Of a stretch of DNA of 48,947 bases, positions 9,674 through 18,517 are shown in pieces. Numbering within the stretch: the first letter of the stretch is position 1; every line of letters begins with the position of its first letter. The notes under the pieces were generated by a model that saw only the letters and a list, made by a program, of their open reading frames with translations, had not been told where the DNA came from and made no database searches. This DNA is from Planctomycetales bacterium (GTDB taxonomy: Bacteria; Planctomycetota; Planctomycetia; Pirellulales; Pirellulaceae): NCBI GenBank assembly GCA_020426845.1, contig JAGQPF010000688.1:1-48947 (forward strand), given 5' to 3'. The translations under genes were made by a program, and so were the position numbers.

Positions 9674-11080
9674 ATGGCTCTCATCTCACGCTGGCTCCCG
9701 TCGCTGACGCTCTGTCTCGCGCTGAACTGCCTGTTCGGCCCGCTGTCGGACGCTGCGCCTCCGCGCCCGAATATCGTCTACATCTTGTTGGATGACGCGG
9801 GGTACGGCGATCTCTCCTGTTATGGCCAGCAAAAATTCACCACGCCGAACATCGACCGCTTGGCGAAGGAAGGCATGCGATTCACGCAACACTATTCGGG
9901 CAGCACGGTATGCGCGCCGACTCGCTGCTGCCTGATGACCGGGAAGCATACCGGCCACGCCTTTGTCCGAGGCAACCGCGAGGTCAAACCGGAAGGGCAG
10001 GCTGCGATGCCCGCGGAGATCGTGACCATCCCGCGGTTGTTGAAAAGCGCTGGCTATGCCACGGGCGCCTTCGGCAAGTGGGGACTTGGCGCGCCGGGAT
10101 CCGAGAGCGATCCGGCTGAGCACTTCGATGTGTTTTACGGCTACAACTGCCAACGAGAAGCCCATACCTACTACCCCGATCACCTTTGGAGCAACCGCGA
10201 GCGAGTCGAATTGGACGGCAAGACGTACTCGGCCAACCTGATCCACGACCAAGCGATGGCGTTCATTCGACAGCATCGGGACCGTCCCTTCTTTGCGTTT
10301 TTGCCGGTCACGATCCCGCACGCGGCCATGCACGCTCCGGAGTCCTACGTGGCGCCGTTCCGCAAGAAGTTCCCCGAGTTCGAGGACAAAGTAGGACGCT
10401 ACCAAGGGCCCGAGGTGCGCAACCCGGTCGCTGCCTTCGCGGGCATGATGACGTTGCTCGACGAACAGGTGGGTGAGTTGCTGGAGCTGCTGAATCAGCT
10501 CAACATTGCCGACAACACGTTGGTGATGTTATCCAGCGACAATGGCCCGCACCAAGAGGGCGGTCACAACCCGCTGTTCTTCGACAGCAATGGGCCACTG
10601 CAAGGGCACAAGCGCGATCTTTACGAAGGAGGAATTCGCGCTCCTTTATTAGCGCGTTGGCCGGGCAAGATCCGGGGCGGCTCCGTCAGCGAGCACATCT
10701 CCGCTCACTGGGACATGCTGCCGACAATCTGTGAATTGGCAGGCATCCAGGCCACCGATACGGACGGGATCTCCATGGTTCCCGAACTGACCGGCCAAGG
10801 CGAACAACAAGCCCACCCCTTCCTTTATTGGGAGTTCTACGAACGAGGAGGCAAACAGGCCGTGCGATTTGGGCCTTGGAAAGCCGTTCGGCTGGAGGTC
10901 AATCGCAACGCCGATGCGCCGATCGAGCTCTACCACCTGCCCTCGGACATTGGCGAGCAGAAGAACGTCGCCAGCGAGCACCCGGATGAAGTCAAACGGG
11001 CCGAGCAGTTCATGAAGCAGGCGCACAGGCCGTCGCCGTTTTGGAAGTTCGGCGGCAACGCCAAGAAGAAAAAGAAGTAG
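9674..11080 (+). CDS. Secreted type I sulfatase (arylsulfatase family)
   Basis: 468 residues with an N-terminal signal peptide (hydrophobic 5-27, ending near SDAAPP). The metal-binding start NIVYILLDDAGYGD is followed by C80-A-P-T-R, the CxPxR signature whose Cys is converted to formylglycine by a maturation enzyme. Other active-site elements are visible: GKWG, HAAMHAP, SSDNGPH and GHKRDLYEGGIR. Such enzymes hydrolyse sulfate esters, often on marine or algal polysaccharides, outside the cytoplasmic membrane; planctomycetes carry many. The exact substrate cannot be read from sequence. The C-terminus is lysine-rich (AKKKKK). It is separated from the giant gene by a terminator and faces cpaE convergently. 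Two short dispersed repeats follow the stop codon. Confidence 0.95.
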   Translation: MALISRWLPSLTLCLALNCLFGPLSDAAPPRPNIVYILLDDAGYGDLSCYGQQKFTTPNIDRLAKEGMRFTQHYSGSTVCAPTRCCLMTGKHTGHAFVRGNREVKPEGQAAMPAEIVTIPRLLKSAGYATGAFGKWGLGAPGSESDPAEHFDVFYGYNCQREAHTYYPDHLWSNRERVELDGKTYSANLIHDQAMAFIRQHRDRPFFAFLPVTIPHAAMHAPESYVAPFRKKFPEFEDKVGRYQGPEVRNPVAAFAGMMTLLDEQVGELLELLNQLNIADNTLVMLSSDNGPHQEGGHNPLFFDSNGPLQGHKRDLYEGGIRAPLLARWPGKIRGGSVSEHISAHWDMLPTICELAGIQATDTDGISMVPELTGQGEQQAHPFLYWEFYERGGKQAVRFGPWKAVRLEVNRNADAPIELYHLPSDIGEQKNVASEHPDEVKRAEQFMKQAHRPSPFWKFGGNAKKKKK

Positions 11081-11085
11081 CGACG

Positions 11086-11167
11086 CTATCCCTCGCTGAC
11101 GCTTCGGGTTTCCTTAAGAGTCCCCGAATCGAAAGGCTATCCCTCGCTGACGCTTCGGGTCTCCTTA
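11086..11167. repeat. Two copies of the CCCTCGCTKACGCTTCGGG dispersed repeat
   Basis: Near-identical 31-base copies at 11086-11116 and 11137-11167 (core CCCTCGCTGACGCTTCGGG) fill most of the 84-base gap between the convergent sulfatase and cpaE genes. The second copy supplies the TAA stop codon of cpaE (11165-11167 on the minus strand). The same core recurs at 21436-21655, 31578-31610 and, inverted and diverged, at 32702-32745. Confidence 0.85.
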
Positions 11168-12382
11168 CTTCTTTTTGCCGGGCCAGAATCTGAGCCAGCC
11201 GCCTTGTTTTGCACCGGCTGGCGCGGCGTCGGCTGGGGGGGCTTCGCTCGTGGTCCCGCCGACGAGCCGCTCGGCAAGCGAGACGATCGACTGGGTGATG
11301 CCCGCCTTGGGCGACTGCTCAATCAGCGGAACGCCGTTGTTGCGGACTTCGATCATCGTGCGATAGTCGTTCGGCAGTTGCCAGAAGACCTCGCGTCCGA
11401 TCGTCTCCTGCGCCTTCTTGAGGCTGATTTGGCCGTTGCCCATGCCGACGCGATTGACGACGATCTTCACTTTGTCGGCCAAGCCGTCATACTCCTCGAA
11501 CGACGTCATCAACCGCACGACGTTGCGTAGGCAAGGCAGGTCGAGCTGCGTCATCAGCAGCACGTGCCGAGCGGCGGCCATGGCGGCGAGATCGATTCGC
11601 GAGAAGCCTTTGGAGAGGTCGACAATCAGGTGCGAGAAGGTCGCCTTCAACAGACCGAACACGCGTTGGAGACTGTCTTCGTCGATCATCTCGATTTCCT
11701 GCAACTGCACGGGGCGCGGCAGCAGGTAGACACCGGACGAGTGCTTGGTCAACGACTTCTTCAACAGCGAAAAATCGAGCCGGCTGACGTTCTGGGCAAC
11801 GTCAGCCAGCGTGTAATCGGGAATCGTGTCCAGGAAGACGTCGGCATCTCCCAACGCCATGTCCAAATCGACCAGCGCCACGGTGTTCCGCTCGGAGGCG
11901 GCCAACACGCAGCCGAGGTTGACCGCCAAGCTGGTGCAACCGACACCGCCAGTGACGCCGCCAACGGCAATCACCGAGCTGCTCACGGAGCGGTCGCCAG
12001 TTCCAAAACGAGCGTTGGCAATCCGCTCCAAGGCGCCGAGCAGCTCTTCGCCCGAAACGGGGCGAGTGAGAAACTCTTTGGCGCCGGCGCGGACCGTCTG
12101 CAGAATCAGCTGGCCGTCATTGGAGGTGCTGACCACCAGCACCGAGCAATCGCCGCAGTCATCGCGGAGGTTTTGGATCAGCGAGATCGCCTTCTCGGGC
12201 TCCGAGTCGATGCAGACCACGCCGACGTCAGGGTGCGTCTGCTCGACGACGTCCGAGAAAAACTCGTATCGCGAGCACTCCGCTTCGAGCCAGACGATGT
12301 CCATGGCCAGGAGCATCTTCTTCAGCTCATCCCGTGAGTCGTCATCCGGGTCAACAATTGCCAGTCGAAGAACGTTGCTCAT
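11165..12382 (-). CDS. cpaE: CpaE/TadZ-like Flp pilus assembly ATPase-family protein
   Basis: 405 residues. Residues about 1-125 are a receiver-like domain (LRLAIVDPDDDSRDEL ... VLVVSTSNDG ... AGAKEFLTRPV), followed by a MinD/ParA-type domain starting VIAVGGVTGGVGCTSLAVNLG. The P-loop lysine position is Cys and the signature lysine is Thr, so classical ATP hydrolysis is doubtful; CpaE family members often have a non-canonical P-loop. Related proteins localise Tad pilus assembly to the pole. I chose ATG 12382 over the in-frame TTG at 12394, because TTG has no Shine-Dalgarno support and the domain starts at once after the ATG. It is last in the minus-strand tad series, 115 bases after the secretin. 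Confidence 0.88.
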   Translation of the reverse strand: MSNVLRLAIVDPDDDSRDELKKMLLAMDIVWLEAECSRYEFFSDVVEQTHPDVGVVCIDSEPEKAISLIQNLRDDCGDCSVLVVSTSNDGQLILQTVRAGAKEFLTRPVSGEELLGALERIANARFGTGDRSVSSSVIAVGGVTGGVGCTSLAVNLGCVLAASERNTVALVDLDMALGDADVFLDTIPDYTLADVAQNVSRLDFSLLKKSLTKHSSGVYLLPRPVQLQEIEMIDEDSLQRVFGLLKATFSHLIVDLSKGFSRIDLAAMAAARHVLLMTQLDLPCLRNVVRLMTSFEEYDGLADKVKIVVNRVGMGNGQISLKKAQETIGREVFWQLPNDYRTMIEVRNNGVPLIEQSPKAGITQSIVSLAERLVGGTTSEAPPADAAPAGAKQGGWLRFWPGKKK

Positions 12383-12497
12383 CGTTATAACCAACCAGGC
12401 GTGGTTGCCGATCGTGCTGCGGTCATCCGCCGAAGGGAAGTAGGTCCATCGCAGTGGCGCTCGGGCCGCCAGCGAGTGACGGCCTGATCACGCTCCA

Positions 12498-14288
12498 TCA
12501 TCGAATCTCGTCATAGCCACTGGGCCCAATTAAGCCCGGTGTCGGATTAACCGCTTGTGACGGGGCCTTGGCGGCGGGCTGGTAGCCCACGTTGCGAGGA
12601 GCGGCCGTTGACGGCACGTCGCCGGGCTGCAGAATCGGAGCAGCCGTGTAGCCGCCATAGGGACCCGCTTGGCTGCGAGTTTCCGGCAGCTTCGAGGTCG
12701 TAACCGGCGCCTGCCCGTAGGGGATTCCACCCTGCGGGACCAACTCGACCGGAGCCGTGCCGGGCGTCACAACCGGAGCCGGAGCCTGCATGCCGCCTTC
12801 GAACTGAACCGGCTCGCCGCCGGGCACATAGTTCGGCTCGGTCGTCGGATAGGGCATGGCGTTCGCCGGAGCGGGGGCGGGGCCATGGCCGGGCCCTGGA
12901 GCTGAGCCACAGTTGCCCTTGCAGCCCGTCTTGCCGCACTGATTGCAGCACTTGGGCACCTCGAGCCAGCCGTAGTTATAGAACTCGTAGTCGCTGGGCG
13001 CCCGAGTGAATTGGCCGGGGCCGCAGGGAGGCACTTCGTGCTTGTCCATCGGCTCGACGAGTTCGGGCGTCACGAGAATCAGCAGCTCGACTTCGTTGTT
13101 GCTCTCTTCGACGCGTCGGAACGCGGAGCCCACCCACGGCAGGTCGCCGAGCAGGGGCACCGACCGCGACTCGGACTCGACGCGATTCTGCAGCAGGCCC
13201 GCCAGCGCCAAGGTTTGGCCGGTTCGCATCTCGGCGGCCGTGTCGACCCAACGGCTTCGCAGGCCGGGGATCGTGGTGTTCTGCACCGTGACGCTGCGCG
13301 AGGCGTCGATCTCGCTGACCTGAGGTCGCACCTCAAGGCGAATCTCGCCGTTGCCCCGCACGATCGGCACAAAGTCGACGCGAGTGCCGAACTGGCGGTA
13401 CTCGATGGACACCGTGCCCAAGCTCTGCGGCACCAGAATCGGGAATTCACCGCCGACATTGAAGCTCGCGGCCCGGCCGCTGACCGTTGTCAGCGTCGGC
13501 TCGGACAGCACCTTCAACAGGTTGTTCCGCCGCAACGCCTCGAGATAGGTGAAGAACGAAGTGGCGCCGCTGACGAGACCGTAGGAGAGCGTGCTGCCGG
13601 TTGCGGTCAAACCACCTTGTCCCGCTCCGATCGCCTCGGAGAGAATCAGGCCCGAGGGCTTGGAGACCACGTCGGTGCCGTTGGCGAACAGAGCCCAGTC
13701 GATGCCCAAGGTCCGCAGTTTGGTCCGCGAGACCTCCATCACTTTGACGTGCAGCTTGACCTGCTGGGCGCCGCCGATCTCGATGTTGTTAATGACCTTG
13801 GGATAGTAATCCTCGGCCATGGCGATCACGCGGCTGACCATCGACGCGCTGGGGCAGTAGCCGCTGATGGCGACGCTGCTCGACAGCGGCCGAACCCTCA
13901 GGGCGGCCTCCGGGAACTGTGTCTTCAGCAGAAACTCCAGCTCCCGAGCGTCAGGGATGACAACCACGTCCACCGAGTGGACCTTGCCGTTGGCATCCCA
14001 GAGTGTCAGATGTGTGACACCGGGCTTGACCGCCGCCATTTGAATTTGGGTCGGCGAGATGGGCTTGGCCTTCAAGACCGCGGGGTTCTCGACGAGCACC
14101 CGCGGCACCTCGAAGTCCATCTCCAGAATGCGGCTGGAATTCACCACCATCTGAAGCTGCTGACCAGGCTCGCTGATTTTGTAGGTCAGCGAGCCCGGAG
14201 GCTGTGCCATTGCTGGAGTGACTGACTGCAGGCACACTGCCGCCGCCAGGGCAAGCCGAAGCGCAACTTGTGATCGCTGAGGAAACAT
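12498..14288 (-). CDS. cpaC: Tad/Flp pilus secretin (type II/III secretion family, CpaC/RcpA)
   Basis: 596 residues. Signal peptide 1-28 (cleaved near AMA-QPP). Residues about 35-115 are the pilus-assembly N-terminal domain (EVPRVLVENPAVLKAKPIS, a beta-rich plug), followed by a BON-like segment. The C-terminal secretin gate domain spans about 170-420 and ends with the family signature VELLILVTPELVEPM. It forms the outer-membrane ring through which the Flp pilus emerges. Beyond residue 430 is an unusual tail of about 165 residues: a cysteine cluster (KCCNQCGKTGCKGNC), then Pro/Gly/Ala-rich low complexity. The start has a good ribosome site (GGAAGG, 6 bases before ATG). It lies 64 bases after cpaB. 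Confidence 0.93.
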   Translation of the reverse strand: MFPQRSQVALRLALAAAVCLQSVTPAMAQPPGSLTYKISEPGQQLQMVVNSSRILEMDFEVPRVLVENPAVLKAKPISPTQIQMAAVKPGVTHLTLWDANGKVHSVDVVVIPDARELEFLLKTQFPEAALRVRPLSSSVAISGYCPSASMVSRVIAMAEDYYPKVINNIEIGGAQQVKLHVKVMEVSRTKLRTLGIDWALFANGTDVVSKPSGLILSEAIGAGQGGLTATGSTLSYGLVSGATSFFTYLEALRRNNLLKVLSEPTLTTVSGRAASFNVGGEFPILVPQSLGTVSIEYRQFGTRVDFVPIVRGNGEIRLEVRPQVSEIDASRSVTVQNTTIPGLRSRWVDTAAEMRTGQTLALAGLLQNRVESESRSVPLLGDLPWVGSAFRRVEESNNEVELLILVTPELVEPMDKHEVPPCGPGQFTRAPSDYEFYNYGWLEVPKCCNQCGKTGCKGNCGSAPGPGHGPAPAPANAMPYPTTEPNYVPGGEPVQFEGGMQAPAPVVTPGTAPVELVPQGGIPYGQAPVTTSKLPETRSQAGPYGGYTAAPILQPGDVPSTAAPRNVGYQPAAKAPSQAVNPTPGLIGPSGYDEIR

Positions 14289-14352
14289 CCGTGTCCTTCC
14301 CTTCCTGCTCGTCGATTCAATCCGTTGACGAGATTCCTTGCCTAAGCCTCGT

Positions 14353-15417
14353 TTACGCTTCCCCCAGGAAGGGGCTTGCGGGTGTTGGAGGCAATGGCGA
14401 CGGCACCAAGCCGGGAGGCAGGTCCGTCGGAATCACGCTGGGTTCCGCCGCCGAAGCAGCACTTGGCAGCTTTGCGGAGGCTCCGCTGCCACTGTCGCTG
14501 ACCACCACGGGCAGCTTGTTTTGATCCTTCCACTCCCAGGTGACGACTTGGTCGGCCCCATTGATGACCTCCATCTGGAATGGAGCGTCAGCAGGTTGTT
14601 CCGCGTCACCTTCCTCATTTTGCGGCTTCGATTGCGGCAGCATGGAAAGCCAACCGGCAGAGCTGGTCGAGCCTCCCTCATTGCCGTTCCCGCCACCACT
14701 GCTCGAGTCGTCTCCGAGCAAGTCCTTGACGGTCAGTGTGCCCTCGTCCTCCTCCACGCTATCATCCGGATGTCGCAGGGAGAGCTCGAGCTCGCCGATT
14801 TGCTCGGCCAACACCAACATCTGAACTTGCTTGGGCTTGACCAACAGCGAAACCGTCTTCGCGTCGATCTGTCCTTCCTCGCCCATCTCGTCGGCCCGGT
14901 GGGTCTCCGCATTGACTGCGAACACCTTGATGTCCTTCAAGATAGTCTTGGAGGTCACTGCCCCCCGATTGCCGCCCTGGTTCTTGATGAACGCAATCAC
15001 GTCGACGTGATCACCGGGCTTGATCAGGTTAGCGACAGCAGACTCCTCGTTGACCTTCACCGCCGACACTCGCCATCCCGGCGGGATGGTCAAGGAGTCA
15101 GCACGGGTCTGGTCCAACAGTTTATCCATCAACAACGGCTCTCCAATGTAGAGGCGTTGCTTGGCATACTTGCCTTCTAGCTCCTCGAGCGTGGTGACGG
15201 CTCCCAGAGGAATGCGGTCCTGAGGCCACTCCTCCACCTTTACCATCTCGCCAGTGACTCGTGCGCCGACGTCGACAGACGCCACAGCGACCACAATGGA
15301 GCCCATTGGGACCGCTTCAGCTTGAGCGTTTTCCTTCATCACTTGGCTAACGCCAATGGTGGCCACCAAACCGCAGCCCAGTGCCACCAAGATCAAAGCC
15401 ATCGACTTCGCGCGCAT
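14353..15417 (-). CDS. cpaB: Flp pilus assembly protein CpaB (SAF domain)
   Basis: 354 residues. An N-terminal hydrophobic segment (ALILVALGCGLVATIGVSQ) anchors it in the inner membrane. A SAF domain follows at about 40-110 (VVAVASVDVGARVTGEMVKVEEWP ... GEPLLMDKLLD), then the RcpC/CpaB domain (GDHVDVIAFI ... VSLLVKPKQVQMLVLAEQIGELELSLR). CpaB is a periplasmic partner of the secretin in Tad pilus biogenesis. The C-terminal 110 residues are Gly/Ser/Pro-rich and unconserved. AGGGTGA precedes the ATG. It heads the cpaB-cpaC-cpaE series and is preceded by 549 bases without a recognisable gene. Confidence 0.92.
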   Translation of the reverse strand: MRAKSMALILVALGCGLVATIGVSQVMKENAQAEAVPMGSIVVAVASVDVGARVTGEMVKVEEWPQDRIPLGAVTTLEELEGKYAKQRLYIGEPLLMDKLLDQTRADSLTIPPGWRVSAVKVNEESAVANLIKPGDHVDVIAFIKNQGGNRGAVTSKTILKDIKVFAVNAETHRADEMGEEGQIDAKTVSLLVKPKQVQMLVLAEQIGELELSLRHPDDSVEEDEGTLTVKDLLGDDSSSGGGNGNEGGSTSSAGWLSMLPQSKPQNEEGDAEQPADAPFQMEVINGADQVVTWEWKDQNKLPVVVSDSGSGASAKLPSAASAAEPSVIPTDLPPGLVPSPLPPTPASPFLGEA

Positions 15418-15966
15418 TTTTGATTCACCCTGCCGCTGTGGTCTCCCAGGCAGCGGTCGCTAAGACCAACTATTGGCGTTCGCCCGACGATTTCATGATT
15501 GATTTGTCGCGGCTCGACGTAGCTGCGCGAACCGTGGCAATTGTCACCACGCGACCGACCGAACTTAGCCATACCACTGCAACGCTAGTGGGAGAGAGCA
15601 TGCTCCCGCCCGCAAAAGCGACGCCACAGCTGGCCATTCCGCCTCATTGGCATTCTTGGGTGCCATCGTAAGAATCGGAACAACCAGCAAACTTTATCCA
15701 ACTGGACAACGCCAGCCCGAACTCTTCGCGCAAACTACGCAACTTATCCCAGCCTCGAACTGGCATTCTCCATGCCCGCTCGTTGCCGAAAGGGCTCCGC
15801 GAAGTCCGTCCGCGAAGCGTTGGATGCAGTGTTTTCCGCGTGGGTCGTTCCCGTTGCCGCCTGGCGGCAACCTCTCCGGACACTCCCCATTACAGCTCCG
15901 CGCGACCCACTCGCCAGCAATTCCAGCAATGCCCATTAGAGGGGCGGGCCGCACGCGTTTCTTGGT
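15418..15966. other. 549-base intergenic region between cpaA and cpaB
   Basis: I see no convincing gene: open frames here are short, lack family features and overlap one another. The stretch holds a perfect dyad at 15853-15871 (8-bp stem, 3-base loop) 96 bases downstream of cpaA, without a T tract, and presumably the promoter of cpaB-cpaC-cpaE near 15430-15560, which I cannot place precisely. Confidence 0.5.
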
Positions 15967-16572
15967 TTAGACCAGCATGCCCGTCCAGGCGAAGTACATG
16001 ATGGTGCCGATCGCGATCGGAATCCCATACGGCAGCAGCAGCATGGACGGCTTGCGGTTGGCCGCAATACGCGAGAGTTCGTTCGGATCCTTGACCGTGC
16101 GAATCTCGTTCAGGATCATCCAGAACTGACTGTAGTGCTTTCCCCATGCCTTGCGAACCAGCACCATGCCGATGGCCAGGATCATGCCGACCACGGCGGA
16201 CAGTCCAAAAGAGTAGCCCATCGCGGCGGTGGTGCCGGCCGTCGAGCCGGTGGCGTCCAGCATGACATACATCCAGGCGCCGACTCCCGCCAGCAGTTTG
16301 ACGTCTCCGGCGCCCATGCCGCCGATGGCGTACAACGGCAGCAGCAGGGCGAGCCCGACTACGGTTCCCACCAGCGACCAGCCCAGGCCCGGCAGGCCGA
16401 ACGCCCAAACGCTGAACGCCCAGCCGCTGAGGACGAGCGGGAAGGTGATCCAGTTCGGCACTTTCAGTTGAAGGCCGTCGATCACGGCGGCGACAATCAA
16501 CGTGAAGGTCACCATCCACACCGGCCAGTGGTTCCACATGGCGGGCAACAATGTTTCGTTGAAGAACTGCAT
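15967..16572 (-). CDS. cpaA: Prepilin peptidase, A24 family (CpaA/TadV)
   Basis: 201 residues, multi-pass membrane protein. Both catalytic aspartates of the type IV prepilin peptidase family are present: D32 in AAVIDGLQLKVPN and D90 in GGMGAGDVK (GxGD). It cleaves the leader of Flp pilins at the cytoplasmic membrane face. It lacks the N-terminal methyltransferase domain of PilD, as is usual for the short CpaA/TadV type, but is longer at the C-terminus, with a cytoplasmic loop (WGKHYSQFWMILNEIRTVKD) before the last membrane segment. GGAAGAG lies 5 bases before the ATG. The flp pilin gene is about 300 bases upstream on the same strand, separated by a terminator. Confidence 0.93.
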   Translation of the reverse strand: MQFFNETLLPAMWNHWPVWMVTFTLIVAAVIDGLQLKVPNWITFPLVLSGWAFSVWAFGLPGLGWSLVGTVVGLALLLPLYAIGGMGAGDVKLLAGVGAWMYVMLDATGSTAGTTAAMGYSFGLSAVVGMILAIGMVLVRKAWGKHYSQFWMILNEIRTVKDPNELSRIAANRKPSMLLLPYGIPIAIGTIMYFAWTGMLV

Positions 16573-16793
16573 GACGTCTCTTCCCCGTGTTGTGGCGACG
16601 TGATGGTCGCCAGTGCTTTTCTCAGACTGCTACTTGTCACTCAGCTCAGCGGCACGTCATCAACCACGTGCCGACAGCCGAGATTGCTGTGAAAACGTAG
16701 CACACCATTTGAAAGGCGCTGTCCATGTTTTCCACAGGAATCATGGGATACATTCAGCCGGCTCCACTGTTTTGGCGATTGATTCGCGCCCAG

Positions 16794-16828
16794 AAAAACC
16801 CCCTCGATGCGCTCCGGCACCGAGGGGG
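16794..16828 (-). terminator. Rho-independent terminator after the flp pilin gene
   Basis: On the minus strand an 8-bp stem (16821-16828 with 16799-16806) is followed by TTTTT (16798-16794). It lies 43 bases after the pilin stop. Partial termination here would let the pilin be made in excess over cpaA. Confidence 0.85.
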
Positions 16829-16871
16829 TCTTATGCTTCCATGGCAAGCTGGCAAGGCCAGCAACCCGTTC

Positions 16872-17048
16872 CTAGCTGCCGATGTTGTCGGCGATGTTCT
16901 GGAACGTGGTGTTCGCGTTGGTGCCGATCGCCTGAATGGCGGCCAAGCACACAATCACGATCAGAGCCAACATGACAGCGTACTCGACCGCCGTGGGGCC
17001 ATCTTCCGACACGAGGAAACGCTGCACTTTCTTGGCGAAGCTTTTCAT
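16872..17048 (-). CDS. flp: Flp/Fap-type (type IVb) pilin
   Basis: 58 residues: MKSFAKKVQRFLVSEDGPTA and then a hydrophobic helix. The sequence matches Flp pilins: a short basic leader, the cleavage region with Glu five residues into the mature part (GPTAVEYAVML, E and Y being the hallmark), one transmembrane helix and a short Asn-rich tail. It is the major subunit of the Tad pilus, processed by CpaA. The start is fixed by GGAG lying 6 bases before ATG 17048; the in-frame TTG at 17060 overlaps that ribosome site and is rejected. A terminator follows. A 17-base dyad lies in the leader. Confidence 0.93.
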   Translation of the reverse strand: MKSFAKKVQRFLVSEDGPTAVEYAVMLALIVIVCLAAIQAIGTNANTTFQNIADNIGS

Positions 17049-17617
17049 TTCTTTCTCCAACCTTTTTTGCGGTTCTCTGCAAGAGAACTTTCAAACGGGA
17101 AATGATGAGTGAGTCGATGGAGTGCCTCGCGAGCACTGGCCTGCCAGCCCACGACTCGACAATGGAAAGCCTCGCGTCTCAAAATACCTTGGTCCGCCGT
17201 CTTCACGGCAAGTACCCTTTCGGTAGTCTGGCAACCTGGCAACCAATGCCGGCCCATAACTTTGCGCTCCGGGCGGGGCCGAAACCCCGCGAGGGCCAAG
17301 ACCCTTTCATCCGGATTGCCTTTTCGAGGATACGAGGCGACAGGCCTCGCGACTGCTGCCTGTTGGCTGCCGTCGCATTGAAAACCTATGCCACAATCTG
17401 ATCGAGTCAAAAGAATTCTCTCAGGAAAAATGGAGGGATTTCGCGGCCTGGGCGCCCTGCCCCCAGCAGGCGGGAAACTAGCCCGCACAACCCACACAAC
17501 ATGTCAGGTTTATGTCACAGTCATGGCGAATCCCGGCGGCCTCCGCTCGGCGCCGACGACTCAATCCGTGACAAATTTCCCCAAAGCCACATAACCGGCA
17601 CGGTCGATATAACATGC
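17049..17617. other. Divergent intergenic region between flp and the toroid gene
   Basis: 569 bases with no convincing gene. It holds the pilin leader dyad (17072-17088) and a GCGGG...CCCGC imperfect palindrome at 17469-17495, whose partner copy lies at 19558-19580 beyond the DUF362 gene. Promoters for both divergent genes must lie here but are not obvious. Confidence 0.5.
17072..17088. promoter_or_regulatory. Perfect 7-bp dyad in the pilin leader
   Basis: GTTCTCT-GCA-AGAGAAC is a perfect inverted repeat, starting 24 bases upstream of the pilin ATG. It could be an operator half-site pair or an RNA hairpin protecting the transcript. No regulator can be named. Confidence 0.4.
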
Positions 17618-18517
17618 ATGTCTTGGCAACACGCCTTTATCGATCAGCTTGCAACACTCGGGCCGGCGCCGTATCTATCCGGCGCACAGCCGGCTAGCGA
17701 GCCCACGGCTCTTGCCGCGCTGGCATTGTTGGGACACCACCGCATCGCCGAGGCGACGCCATTGCTCGACTGGCTCGCCGAGTCACAACAGCCGGACGGG
17801 CATGTCCCGGTGAGGCGCGATCCGCCCCGGCCGGGTTGGACCACGGCGTTGGCCTCGCTCGCTTGGTCCTGCGCCCGAAAGATCGCGGGGGCGGACTATC
17901 AGCGTCCCTTGGATGAGGCAGCCGCTTGGATGCTGCGCATCGAAGGCAAGGCTGCTCCCCGCCAGCCGCAATTCGGACATGACTCAACGCTGGTAGGCTG
18001 GCCCTGGGTCAACGGCACCCACACGTGGCTGGAGCCTACCGTTTTTCACGTCCTGGCGTTCTCCGCGCGCGGCTGGAGCAGCCACGCACGAGCGATTGAG
18101 GGCCGTCGCGTGATTGCCGACCGAGTCCTGCCGGCCGGCGGGGCGAATTACGGAAACACGGTGGTCTTGGGGCAAATGCTGCTTCCCCATCTGCAACCAA
18201 GTGGCTTGGCATTGCTGGCGCTGGCCGACTCCCGGGGCGTCCGTGACGCAGACTCGCGAATCGCCGCCACCATTGCCATGTTGCGGCGAGAGATTGGATC
18301 GACAACGGCGCCCGCATCGCTTTGTTGGCCACTCATGGGCCTTGCGGCGCACCAAGCCCTGCCGGCCGCTCATGCGGCATGGCTGGCGACCGCCGCAGAG
18401 CGTCCCCGCCTGACACCCTTGGAGCAGGCCCTGCTGCTGCTGGCGGACTTGGGAGAGAAAAACCCGTTGGTGCAGGTGGCGCGAGACGCTACCGATGCGC
18501 AGGAACCATCGCCATGA
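17618..18517 (+). CDS. Alpha/alpha-toroid protein (prenyltransferase/squalene-cyclase repeat-like), function unknown
   Basis: 299 residues from ATG 17618 (MSWQHAFIDQ); an upstream in-frame start at 17501 would add 39 residues with no family character. Helix pairs alternate with QW-like motifs (WLAESQQPDGHVPV; LLPHLQPSGLALLAL), and WPWVNGTHTWLEPT is the segment typical of cyclase-like toroids. There is no DxDD catalytic motif and only about half the length of squalene-hopene cyclase, so cyclase activity is unlikely; it may bind a lipid or protein. There is no signal peptide. Its TGA overlaps the ATG of the DUF362 gene (ATGA), implying translational coupling and a joint function. Confidence 0.8.
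   Translation: MSWQHAFIDQLATLGPAPYLSGAQPASEPTALAALALLGHHRIAEATPLLDWLAESQQPDGHVPVRRDPPRPGWTTALASLAWSCARKIAGADYQRPLDEAAAWMLRIEGKAAPRQPQFGHDSTLVGWPWVNGTHTWLEPTVFHVLAFSARGWSSHARAIEGRRVIADRVLPAGGANYGNTVVLGQMLLPHLQPSGLALLALADSRGVRDADSRIAATIAMLRREIGSTTAPASLCWPLMGLAAHQALPAAHAAWLATAAERPRLTPLEQALLLLADLGEKNPLVQVARDATDAQEPSP

Noticed and set aside
13011-14225. Plus-strand open frame of 404 codons opposite the secretin
   Set aside because: His/Arg/Gln-rich antisense translation without domains; the opposite strand encodes a complete secretin.
15381-15954. Small genes in the cpaA-cpaB gap
   Set aside because: Several short overlapping frames on both strands, none with a ribosome site, signal peptide or recognisable domain.
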